A stretch of 64,000 nucleotides of DNA from a virus. Made by a program: the position numbers and the translations under genes. The notes under the pieces were generated by a model that saw only the letters and a program-made list of their open reading frames with translations, was not told the origin of the DNA and did no database searches. Shown here piece by piece: positions 50,054 through 58,138 of the stretch. Position 1 is the first letter of the stretch. Every line of letters starts with the position of its first letter. The stretch is from the IMG/VR virus record IMGVR_UViG_3300031851_002880, positions 1-64,000 of that record; one strand, 5' to 3'.

Positions 50054-50862
50054 GTGTATGCTCCTTTAAAGTGTGGTAGCCAAAAGTTTTGTACAAAATC
50101 TTCGTGTGCTTCGTAACTAGGATGATTATCGTATCCATCGTCCCATGTGTTTAGATTATTGAGTGTATACTCTCGAAGCCCGCCGTCTTCATTGTCTGTA
50201 AACAAAAACTTATTCCAATGTATTTCATCTTGTAAAGTTACAAACTGATCAGCACACCATGTTTTGTATTCTTTTACAAATGCTCTGAATGTAGTAAATC
50301 TATATTCCCAACCTTTAAGTTCGCACATCTGTTGAACAAGCAAAATATTCGAAAGTGTTTGATGCCACATAGCATTTTGATTCCACATAAACTTTGAGTA
50401 AGATCTAAATGCATCTACATACTGTATGTCAATATCAAAGTTATTGCTCCACCTTGTTTTTTCACTAACGTTACCGCCATTCAATAACCAATAATTTCCT
50501 GTTATTTTTTGAATGTCACCGTTTGCACTTGTTAGTGCATATACTCCGGGATTCATATCGTTATTAGATTCAGTATTGTTTTGGAATAACATATCTACAT
50601 AAGGTGTTTCTGTTTCATGTAGTGGAAATTCGCTTCTAGTAGGAGAACTCCACATGATGCTTATGTCAGGCGTGAATCCTTCTCGTTCTGCTTTCAATGC
50701 ACAGTCAATTACAGCACTTGCAATAAATTTATTGCCGGCTCCGCTTTTACTTACATTCCGAGAATTGTTATAGTTAAGTAAATCACGTTGGATAACTCTT
50801 GCCCAGCTATTATGCATGTCTGTAAAGCTACATCCTCCGAATATATGAAATTTTACAGCCAT
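50050..50862 (-). CDS. SGNH/GDSL-like hydrolase
   Basis: 270 residues. IFGGCSFTD near the N-terminus carries the block I Ser (Ser12 in G-C-S-F), SKSGAGNKFI supplies the Gly and Asn of blocks II/III, and DNHPSYEAHEDF near the C-terminus gives the Asp-x-x-His-like catalytic pair. These enzymes remove or transfer acyl groups such as acetyl on sugars. Middle region Trp-rich. Lies between two putative glycosyltransferases, fitting sugar O-acyl editing. Confidence 0.72.
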   Translation of the reverse strand: MAVKFHIFGGCSFTDMHNSWARVIQRDLLNYNNSRNVSKSGAGNKFIASAVIDCALKAEREGFTPDISIMWSSPTRSEFPLHETETPYVDMLFQNNTESNNDMNPGVYALTSANGDIQKITGNYWLLNGGNVSEKTRWSNNFDIDIQYVDAFRSYSKFMWNQNAMWHQTLSNILLVQQMCELKGWEYRFTTFRAFVKEYKTWCADQFVTLQDEIHWNKFLFTDNEDGGLREYTLNNLNTWDDGYDNHPSYEAHEDFVQNFWLPHFKGAYT

Positions 50863-51833
50863 GTTTGTATTTCCTCATTTGATATCTTCATTTGTAAAAA
50901 TCGTTGCTGATTATACTTTAGTCTTTGTTGTATATCATTTTTATCTATTGAATCTATGCTATTAAGATATTTACTTAGACTGTGTATTGCACTGTTGAAT
51001 CTTGATACATCTTCGTGAATTGTATCGTATGTGTTGTCTAGTATATCGTCAAATGTATCATATCCTTGTTGCCTTAAGAATTCTAATAAATTAGGCTGTC
51101 CTATATACAATGCTAGATGGCAGTTTGCAATAGGCTTCCAAGTTTTTTCTGTTATAAATAATCCTCGACTAGCTTCAGGATACGTTTCAGTTACTAAACT
51201 AATACTTGTTTCTTCATATATCCATTTATTATGTAATCTATCATTTTTGTGTATCTCGCCATTTGATCTATCAACAACTAGATGACGATGGCTGTTACGC
51301 ATGTGGTCAATTTCTGGTGTATCTTTTTTGTATATTTCTTTAAATGTATCGTAGTGATAATTGTTATCAAGCTGGTTATACCTATTTAGGAAACTTACTA
51401 ATCCAGTATCATACAACCCTGTGTCGTATAACATTTGTAGGGTATAGTAACGATGCCAGTCAGGCCTTCCATTCAAGCACAAAAACTTTTTAGCAAATGT
51501 ATTTTGATTATTTGTTTGTACTCCTAATTCCTTTATATGTGTAAGATAGTCGTATGCCCAGTAATTAAAGAATATGCCTTTAGACATATTTGCGTTACAG
51601 TGAATTACTTTGCCAAAGTTGTTGAAGTAATCAATATCTATATATGCAGGATCTCCTTCAGTATGAAATATTACTAGCGGAGTATCTTTGTCATATTCTA
51701 TATTACCTTTGCCTTCTATATGCTCACATATCTGCAGATTGCCATTAAAGTCTGAATATTTTTCAATGACAGAACCTAGTCTATTAGTATCAAGACACTC
51801 AAATGTACCTTTTGCTAAAGTAATTTTTGCCAT
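50853..51833 (-). CDS. Putative glycosyltransferase (TEK motif family)
   Basis: 326 residues. ISLVTETYPEASRGLFITEKTWKPIANCHLALYIG and QQGYDTFDDILDNTYDTI are the diagnostic block shared with 47755 and 48734. Upstream FLCLNGRPDWHRYYTLQML parallels MCLNRKPHEHR in 47755. The shared blocks make the three genes clear paralogues despite divergence elsewhere. Starts 19 bases inside the radical SAM gene's end. Confidence 0.65.
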   Translation of the reverse strand: MAKITLAKGTFECLDTNRLGSVIEKYSDFNGNLQICEHIEGKGNIEYDKDTPLVIFHTEGDPAYIDIDYFNNFGKVIHCNANMSKGIFFNYWAYDYLTHIKELGVQTNNQNTFAKKFLCLNGRPDWHRYYTLQMLYDTGLYDTGLVSFLNRYNQLDNNYHYDTFKEIYKKDTPEIDHMRNSHRHLVVDRSNGEIHKNDRLHNKWIYEETSISLVTETYPEASRGLFITEKTWKPIANCHLALYIGQPNLLEFLRQQGYDTFDDILDNTYDTIHEDVSRFNSAIHSLSKYLNSIDSIDKNDIQQRLKYNQQRFLQMKISNEEIQTWL

Positions 51834-52672
51834 AAACTTACACTTTCAAATCCGTTTTGCGTGCCGCTAGTATTACATCCTTTACACGCTGCTAAACTAC
51901 TTCGGTTACCTTTGTCTAATTTTTTTCTAACTTCAACAAATTGTTCACTATTCCATAATTCACTAAATGCTGTATTGTTAATATTTCCAAATGGTTGTTG
52001 TTTCCTACTCCAATCGTTACAGCATAACCGGACTTGTCCGTCCCAGTCTATAAATGCTTTGTAAAATGGTAACCAACAAGGCCTAAATACAGTTTCTTCT
52101 TTTGATACTAGTCCTCCTCGGTTATTGTAATTGTATTGTTCAATCAAATCCGGACTACCAGTATCGTGATGATTTCGTATACGATAACTTATGTTACAAT
52201 CTTGCAATAGATCTTGCACTTTGTTGTACTGTTCATTGCCATCATAACAATCAACAATAAGCATACTAAGTCCTGCATCAGATAATTGTGTGTGAGTTAA
52301 TTGGCCTGACAAGAGTCTATCGCCGTTAGTAATAATTTCTGTGTAGTATACAGAAAATATCTTTATAAGTTCAAGTATCTGTGGATTGAGAGTAGGTTCG
52401 CCAAATCCTGTTATATGTATGTCGCCAGTATAATTTGCTGCTTGCAATCCTTTGACAAGATTGTTTGCTGTGTCTAATGTCATTTGTAAATTTTGATTAG
52501 GATATACCGCAGGATTACTACGTGGACAAAAACTGCACGTTCTATTACATAACTCAGTAGGATTAACTTCAACAACTCCTAAGCCTAGTAGTAAAGGATT
52601 ACCAATGTTAGCTTTTAGATATCTGTTGTTCCTATAACTAATATGGTCTTGGACATTAAAATTTTGAGACAT
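51815..52672 (-). CDS. Radical SAM/SPASM enzyme
   Basis: 285 residues from ATG 52672 (the frame opens upstream at 52708 inside the neighbouring gene). CNRTCSFC (Cys42, 46, 49), IHITGFGEPTLNPQ as the GGEP-type loop, EIITNGDRL. C-terminal SPASM: RPCWLPFYKAFIDWDGQVRLCCNDW and CKGCNTSGTQNG, the classic post-core ligand set. Unlike the twitch group, the extra cluster is on the C-terminal side. Canonical SPASM enzymes often modify peptides or sugars. Substrate unknown. Confidence 0.9.
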   Translation of the reverse strand: MSQNFNVQDHISYRNNRYLKANIGNPLLLGLGVVEVNPTELCNRTCSFCPRSNPAVYPNQNLQMTLDTANNLVKGLQAANYTGDIHITGFGEPTLNPQILELIKIFSVYYTEIITNGDRLLSGQLTHTQLSDAGLSMLIVDCYDGNEQYNKVQDLLQDCNISYRIRNHHDTGSPDLIEQYNYNNRGGLVSKEETVFRPCWLPFYKAFIDWDGQVRLCCNDWSRKQQPFGNINNTAFSELWNSEQFVEVRKKLDKGNRSSLAACKGCNTSGTQNGFESVSLWQKLL

Positions 52673-53702
52673 AACTATCAGGAATAATAAGTTTATTACT
52701 CCAATCAATTCCTTTTCGATTTGCAGGATGCTCGTTGTTTATAATCACAATACTTTTGTCTTTTGTATGTGTTACACACTTTTGCGGGTCAACAAATAAT
52801 AATAGTTCAAATATATCACCTAAGAATTCTTTTTCTATATGTATACTAATACCACTATACGCACACTTGCTTGGCAATTCTTCCATTGGTAAGTTGCATT
52901 GTAGTAAATCAAATTTATTAAATAGCCCTTTAGTACGATCAAAGAATTTAAAGTTTAACATGTCCGTATGCACTTTGCAGTCAGTTGGATTGTTTACTAC
53001 CATAGGCAAACTTCTAAACACTAAATCACTCCATTGATCTAATTTAATTTGTGTAAAGCCTTCAAAGTTTGTTGGCATAAGTTTTTCGGGCCAAGCGTCA
53101 GAACCTAAAAATTCGTATGTAAAGTCTTTGGTTGTTTTACCAGTATCTACACTGTTAACAAATAAACGTTCCTCAACTTCTGTTCTAAACAATATTGTAT
53201 CGCTACTCAGTAAACTTTTGCGCAATGTTTCTTCATCAGTTATTACAACACCTTTATCACGTAGTTCTTTAAATGCATTTTGTTCTTTATGTACAGTAAG
53301 CATTAAAGGCATTGTCTTACAATTAAGAAACTTTGCTGCTACACACCTATTGGTTCCGGGATGAACCATATATGTTCCATCGTCCATATGATTTACTGCC
53401 TTGACACTATTCTTCCATCCGGTCTGACAATAGCTTTGTACTAACCAAAGTATTTTTTCAAAATGATGTACAACTATGTTTTCACCGCCCATTGGTGTAA
53501 TTAATGCTTTAACTGAAAAATCTTCAACTACACTTTTTGCAATACTCTTATCACCATGCGGATTTTCTAACAGCCAATCATGTAATCTATCTTCGTCAAA
53601 CTTTAGCCACCAACGTAATGTCTCCATTGGTGCTTCAAATAATATTACAACGTGGTCATCAAACCAATCTTTATCAAAGAAATCTTTACCTTGAGTAGAC
53701 AT
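52656..53702 (-). CDS. Hypothetical protein with a weak ParB/Srx-like motif
   Basis: 348 residues. I do not recognise the whole protein. TYMVHPGTNRCVAAKFLNCKTMPLMLTV (around residues 108-135) resembles the G-x-x-R-x-x-A strand-helix of ParB/sulfiredoxin-type nucleotide-binding domains. WFDDHVVILFEAPMETLRWWLKFD at the N-terminus and a long C-terminal mixed region are unassigned. Lies between two radical SAM genes, 17 bases overlapping one and 1 base from the other. Could be a nucleotide- or sugar-nucleotide-handling partner; unproven. Confidence 0.5.
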   Translation of the reverse strand: MSTQGKDFFDKDWFDDHVVILFEAPMETLRWWLKFDEDRLHDWLLENPHGDKSIAKSVVEDFSVKALITPMGGENIVVHHFEKILWLVQSYCQTGWKNSVKAVNHMDDGTYMVHPGTNRCVAAKFLNCKTMPLMLTVHKEQNAFKELRDKGVVITDEETLRKSLLSSDTILFRTEVEERLFVNSVDTGKTTKDFTYEFLGSDAWPEKLMPTNFEGFTQIKLDQWSDLVFRSLPMVVNNPTDCKVHTDMLNFKFFDRTKGLFNKFDLLQCNLPMEELPSKCAYSGISIHIEKEFLGDIFELLLFVDPQKCVTHTKDKSIVIINNEHPANRKGIDWSNKLIIPDSYVSKF

Positions 53703-53703
53703 A

Positions 53704-54819
53704 TTACTCTCCTAATAATAGTGTGTTTAGTTCAGGAAATACTTGTGCAAAATTTTCTTCCCTGTGTTTATCTAATATATGCGTATATTTAAAGAAACTA
53801 TCAATTGCTCCGTTGCAATTAGACATTTGATCTGCAAATGGTTTGAATTTATCATTGCTAAGTTTATCTTTAATTACTTGATGTGCATGTTGAGGTATTG
53901 CTTGCACATTATAGTGCTTAGGCCCATGTAGTGCGTTTAAGAACAACCGGTCTTCAGGAAGACCAAGTGTGTTAAACCATTGTTGAAATTCTGGCAAATA
54001 TAATATATTAAAAATATTTACAGTGTGGCAAATACTTGTGTGCAAGAACGGTTGTTCATTTGCAAAACGCAGATTACTTTCAGCTTCTTTCCAAACTGCT
54101 GGATGACGTTGGTATTCAAACTGTTTGCCTGTGCCGTCAATACTAAACATAAGTTCAACCCATTTAAATTCTTTCCAAAGATCTAACATTTTTTGTGTGG
54201 GCTTTATTGTAGTATTAGTATTATAGTGTAAACTAATTTTATGTGCATGACCTCTTTCTACACACTTTTCTAATAATTCAAAATGTTTCTTAATTAATAA
54301 AGGTTCACCGCCTGTGAAATCTAGCCATTCAATATACTCAATTACTCTTTCAAGGTCACGCCAAATAGGACTATTATCTTCTATCCAGTAACTTTTAAGG
54401 TTAGGATTAAGAACTTCTCCGTATAATAATTTTTCATCTTCGGCCCATTTGAAACTGCTAAAGCTACTACATATTCTGCACTTTAAATTACACACTGTTC
54501 CTAGCTTTAGATCATAATAGATAGGCGGACCTAGTTTTCCAATCCTATGAAACATATGTTCAAAGCGTTCATTATCTGCTTGACGTTTACTACGTATACC
54601 CTGCGATTCGTTTTTCCAACATTGGTTACAACCAGCAGGTTTCTTTCCTGCTAAGAAATCTTTGCGCAATGTTTTCATTTCTTCACTAGACCAGATTTTG
54701 CTTAGACCGTCTGTGCCAAAGTGTCCTACAGGCGGGCCTTCATATAAGCAACAAGGCTTTGCATTGCCTACTGCATCAGCTTCAATATGTATCCAAGGAT
54801 TTATACAAATATCACTCAA
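53704..54819 (-). CDS. Radical SAM enzyme with N-terminal twitch/SPASM-like domain
   Basis: 371 residues. N-terminal module CINPWIHIEADAVGNAKPCC (Cys5, 23, 24) and CNQCWKNESQGIRSKR (Cys64, 67); core CNLKCRIC (Cys110, 114, 117), LDFTGGEPLLIKKHFELL, LHYNTNTTI, LMFSIDGTGKQFEYQRHP. Closely parallel to 39348 and 55510, including ESxGxRSKR and a terminal FPEL. Good candidate for peptide or glycopeptide modification by analogy with SPASM enzymes. Overlaps the SGNH gene by 8 bases. Confidence 0.9.
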   Translation of the reverse strand: MSDICINPWIHIEADAVGNAKPCCLYEGPPVGHFGTDGLSKIWSSEEMKTLRKDFLAGKKPAGCNQCWKNESQGIRSKRQADNERFEHMFHRIGKLGPPIYYDLKLGTVCNLKCRICSSFSSFKWAEDEKLLYGEVLNPNLKSYWIEDNSPIWRDLERVIEYIEWLDFTGGEPLLIKKHFELLEKCVERGHAHKISLHYNTNTTIKPTQKMLDLWKEFKWVELMFSIDGTGKQFEYQRHPAVWKEAESNLRFANEQPFLHTSICHTVNIFNILYLPEFQQWFNTLGLPEDRLFLNALHGPKHYNVQAIPQHAHQVIKDKLSNDKFKPFADQMSNCNGAIDSFFKYTHILDKHREENFAQVFPELNTLLLGE

Positions 54820-55513
54820 TTGCGCTCCTAACCATAGGGTATATATATTCGTCTGCTACAAGTTTGTGTCCTTGAGGTGATATATGATAACCATTGTCAA
54901 TGTAATGATTATTATCTAAAAAGTTGTGTACACTATCTTGATGTACCGGTACTGGTAGTACTTTTTCTACATCTATAGGCGTTGGTACCCACGGAAAGAA
55001 TATAATCTTGTCACCAAAGTTTTCTATATAAGATTTAAGCATATCTAGTTGACACATTAATTGTTCGGTAGCCAATGTACTAAATGTATGATTTTCGTAT
55101 AAGAATTTTGTAGTAGTGTCAATATCACTTTTCTTACTTAAACTATTAGAGTATTCACCTACAGTAATCTTGTGTGTCTTTTCTTCTGTTATTCCCCAAA
55201 GGCGTGTATGCTTGCCTTCTCGTGTCCATACTGGTTGTTCTAGATTGTCATGAAATCGGTTGTCTAGAAAATTTTTCTTACCACTAATAGATATTTGCAT
55301 TCTATCAAATGTAGTTAACTGAAACAAAACAACTTTTGGTTTATACTTTTGGTAAAGTCTATATGCTGAGTATACTGCATACGCATTGTCTATGCCGGCA
55401 TGTCCGCCATTTATAACTGTTGTTCCGCACTTGTCTTGTAGATAAGCCGAAAAAGTTTCATTTGATTCTACACCAGTACCAAACGTCCAGCTGCATCCAA
55501 TAGTAAGTATCAT
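54812..55513 (-). CDS. SGNH/GDSL-like hydrolase
   Basis: 233 residues. LTIGCSWTFGTG (block I, Ser8), INGGHAGIDNAYAV (Gly/Asn blocks II-III), and YHISPQGHKLVADEYI (His-containing block V) near the C-terminus. This is the standard single-domain SGNH hydrolase size. Likely esterase or acyltransferase acting on a sugar or lipid-linked intermediate; no signal peptide, so cytoplasmic. Placed between two twitch radical SAM genes. Confidence 0.82.
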   Translation of the reverse strand: MILTIGCSWTFGTGVESNETFSAYLQDKCGTTVINGGHAGIDNAYAVYSAYRLYQKYKPKVVLFQLTTFDRMQISISGKKNFLDNRFHDNLEQPVWTREGKHTRLWGITEEKTHKITVGEYSNSLSKKSDIDTTTKFLYENHTFSTLATEQLMCQLDMLKSYIENFGDKIIFFPWVPTPIDVEKVLPVPVHQDSVHNFLDNNHYIDNGYHISPQGHKLVADEYIYPMVRSAIE

Positions 55514-56700
55514 TTTACCAAGTCCTGTAATTCAGGAAATGTTTCTGCAAAATTTTCATTCCTAATTATGTCTACCATTTCTATGTTTTTCTTAAACTCT
55601 AGTATTAGATGAGATGTATCTGCATCATTCATAAATTTTGCAACTGATAAGAATCCACGCTCAACTCTTTCTTCGCCCCATCTCTTACACTTTTCTGCCA
55701 TATCTGTATATTTTTTAGTTAATTCTTTTTTCATGCTTGCAGGTAGTATTTGTAAACTTAGATGCTCAGGATGATGGACAATGTTAATATGAAAGTCTCT
55801 TGGGTGTCCTATAAAGTTATCTTCTAATGCCCATTCGTAGAAATCTGTCATATGAAATGCATTTTGTACACTAACTGTAAAGTTAATAAAAAAGTTTATA
55901 TCAGGTGCTTTTTGTATTATTGCTTTTCTATTAGCAACAATCTTATTCCAGTCAGTGCCTTTACGTATATATTCTGCTCTTGCGCCGTAGCCATCTATAC
56001 TTGCTCCTACATGTACGTTATCAAATCTAGGCCAAATGTCAAGAACATCAAGTTTTTTGTATCTTAACTGGCTAAGATTAGTATTATAACGAATGATAGT
56101 ATCGTACTTTTGCATTTCATCTAGTTTATTTAAGATACGGTAATGTTCTTCCATTAGTAATGGCTCGCCGCCAGCAAAATAAATATCTTCTACTTTATCA
56201 AATAACGGTTCTATTTGATTCCACATGTTAATATTTTTACCTGGGTCAGGTAAGTCATTAGGTAATTGACCCCACATCTTTTTTTGATCTTCGTACCAAC
56301 CTGTACTTAACTGTGGACCGCAACTTCTGCAACGCATATTACATATATTAGAAAATCTAAAGTCCCAGTAGTGTATACTTAAATCGTCTAAACTTCCGTC
56401 AGCATTTGTTGTTTGTAATAGATCCATATGATGTGAAAAAGTCTCATTCATATGTGTACGCAAACTTGTTCCGCCGTTTGATTCATTAATAAAGCAACGT
56501 TTACAACTTGCCGGTTGTTCATTGTTAAGAAACTGTGTACGTAGCTTTTTCATATCCTTGCCATTCCAAATTTCAGCAAGAGTATTTTCATTTAGATTAC
56601 CGACTGAATCTTCCATTGCTGTTAAGCAACAAGGATATACATCGTTGTTAGGCCATGTATGTAAATGTATCCACGGTGATATGCATTTGTTGTCAGTCAT
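55510..56700 (-). CDS. Radical SAM enzyme with N-terminal twitch/SPASM-like domain
   Basis: 396 residues. N-terminal CISPWIHLHTWPNNDVYPCC (Cys6, 24, 25) and CKRCFINESNGGTSLR (Cys66, 69); core CNMRCRSC (Cys120, 124, 127), IYFAGGEPLLMEEHYRIL, IIRYNTNLSQL, VGASIDGYGARAEYIRKG. Ends ETFPELQDLVK, the same ending as its paralogues. Overlaps both neighbours (4 and 8 bases). Radical SAM enzyme of unknown substrate. Confidence 0.9.
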   Translation of the reverse strand: MTDNKCISPWIHLHTWPNNDVYPCCLTAMEDSVGNLNENTLAEIWNGKDMKKLRTQFLNNEQPASCKRCFINESNGGTSLRTHMNETFSHHMDLLQTTNADGSLDDLSIHYWDFRFSNICNMRCRSCGPQLSTGWYEDQKKMWGQLPNDLPDPGKNINMWNQIEPLFDKVEDIYFAGGEPLLMEEHYRILNKLDEMQKYDTIIRYNTNLSQLRYKKLDVLDIWPRFDNVHVGASIDGYGARAEYIRKGTDWNKIVANRKAIIQKAPDINFFINFTVSVQNAFHMTDFYEWALEDNFIGHPRDFHINIVHHPEHLSLQILPASMKKELTKKYTDMAEKCKRWGEERVERGFLSVAKFMNDADTSHLILEFKKNIEMVDIIRNENFAETFPELQDLVK

Positions 56701-58138
56701 ATGTTGCTAGAGGCTCATCAATATTTTTTGGATCTGGCTTTAGTATCCAACCTTCTTTTTCTGCAAGTTCCATAATACTTGCATCAGTGTCTGGAATACT
56801 TTCAACCCAGTCTGTTAGTATTTTAGGAAATACACTTAGGCTTTTGTTCCTACGTACATCATATTGCTGATAGAAAGTTTTAAAGTCACGCCACAACGTA
56901 GCAGGGTTACTTGTACGCCTATGCGGAGCATCTACTGTAACTAGGTAATCTATCAAACGTTCAATACTTGCCTTTTCAAACTCGTGCCATAATTCTTTGT
57001 CTTTGTTTGCTGCATACCAAGTAGATAAATTTTTGTGGAGTTCATCTTTAATATGGTTAGGTAAAGCAAGTGGTGACTGAAAGCTAGGAAATCTCAAAAG
57101 GTTAACACTTACACTTGGCCATTTACTTCCTGTTGTTTCTTTCAATTCATATATTTGATCTAAGAAATCTGTAATACTAAACAAGCATAAACTATTAATA
57201 GTCATCATTACATGTAGATTTGCATTTGCTTCTGACAATATACGCTTTACATTGTTTAACCATTGTTCATAAACTAGCCCGTCACGTATATATTCTGCTT
57301 GAGCACCTACAGCTTCACAACTTGTATAAATTTCAAAGTTCTTAATACCATGCGACTTTTGTATAAGTTTATCTATTATATCATTCTTAGCAATTAGATT
57401 ACTATTAATTGCAAAACGCATCTTGCTATTTTGTGCTTCAAACCAATCAAACAATTTCCAAGTGTTATGGCTCATTAAAGGCTCGCCGCCTGTAATGCGT
57501 AGTTCTTCTAAACTACTGCTAAGTCCGTTTTCCCACCATTTCCAAAATGCTTGAATGTAAGGATTATCGTCATCATCTTTGTAAGGTTGTGTCCAACTGC
57601 CGTCTTGTCTAAATGCACCAGCACCATCACTTACTAAGTTTGTGTACTCGCCATTCTTTTTAATATCTTTAGCCCATGTGGTTGAGAAACTTGCATTACA
57701 ATAACTACATGCTAAGTTACACGTTCTGTCAAACGCAATTTCAAAAGTTTTGAGGTGAACATTTTCTGTGTAGTTCATATCGTATGCACGTTGTAATTCG
57801 TCGTCATCATAGATAATAGTTTTAAAGACTCTGTCACTAACAGCATCTTTTTTCATATCTTCCATTTTCCAACAATACTCACACTCACGTGGTCGTTGTC
57901 CAACTTGCATTTGCTTACGCATTTCTTTTTTGTGCTTTGTGTTGTGTATAGCAGTAAAGTCTGCTTCAACTTCTTCAAGCGGTATTTTGTGTGCCGGCGG
58001 GTGATGACAACTTGTAGTAGTGCCGCTACCTAACCATGTAGTTGCATTATACCATTTAGCACCACAGAAGCTAGGACTTTTAGCGTTAATAACTCTGTCT
58101 CTATACTCTGTTAAACTTTCGTCGGGTTTCTTAGGCAT
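56693..58138 (-). CDS. Radical SAM enzyme, CHHP-type N-terminal cluster domain
   Basis: 481 residues. N-terminal SFCGAKWYNATTWLG (Cys25), SCHHPPAHKIPLEEV (Cys44), CEYCWKMEDMKKDAVSDR (Cys86, 89) form an auxiliary-cluster set with His-rich variation; core CNLACSYC (Cys140, 144, 147), LRITGGEPLMSHNTWKLFD, FAINSNLIAKND, IYTSCEAVGAQAEYIRDGL. Pairwise very similar to 58131 throughout. C-terminal about 120 residues are helical with a VFPKILTDW ending. Overlaps the next gene by 8 bases. Confidence 0.9.
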   Translation of the reverse strand: MPKKPDESLTEYRDRVINAKSPSFCGAKWYNATTWLGSGTTTSCHHPPAHKIPLEEVEADFTAIHNTKHKKEMRKQMQVGQRPRECEYCWKMEDMKKDAVSDRVFKTIIYDDDELQRAYDMNYTENVHLKTFEIAFDRTCNLACSYCNASFSTTWAKDIKKNGEYTNLVSDGAGAFRQDGSWTQPYKDDDDNPYIQAFWKWWENGLSSSLEELRITGGEPLMSHNTWKLFDWFEAQNSKMRFAINSNLIAKNDIIDKLIQKSHGIKNFEIYTSCEAVGAQAEYIRDGLVYEQWLNNVKRILSEANANLHVMMTINSLCLFSITDFLDQIYELKETTGSKWPSVSVNLLRFPSFQSPLALPNHIKDELHKNLSTWYAANKDKELWHEFEKASIERLIDYLVTVDAPHRRTSNPATLWRDFKTFYQQYDVRRNKSLSVFPKILTDWVESIPDTDASIMELAEKEGWILKPDPKNIDEPLATYD

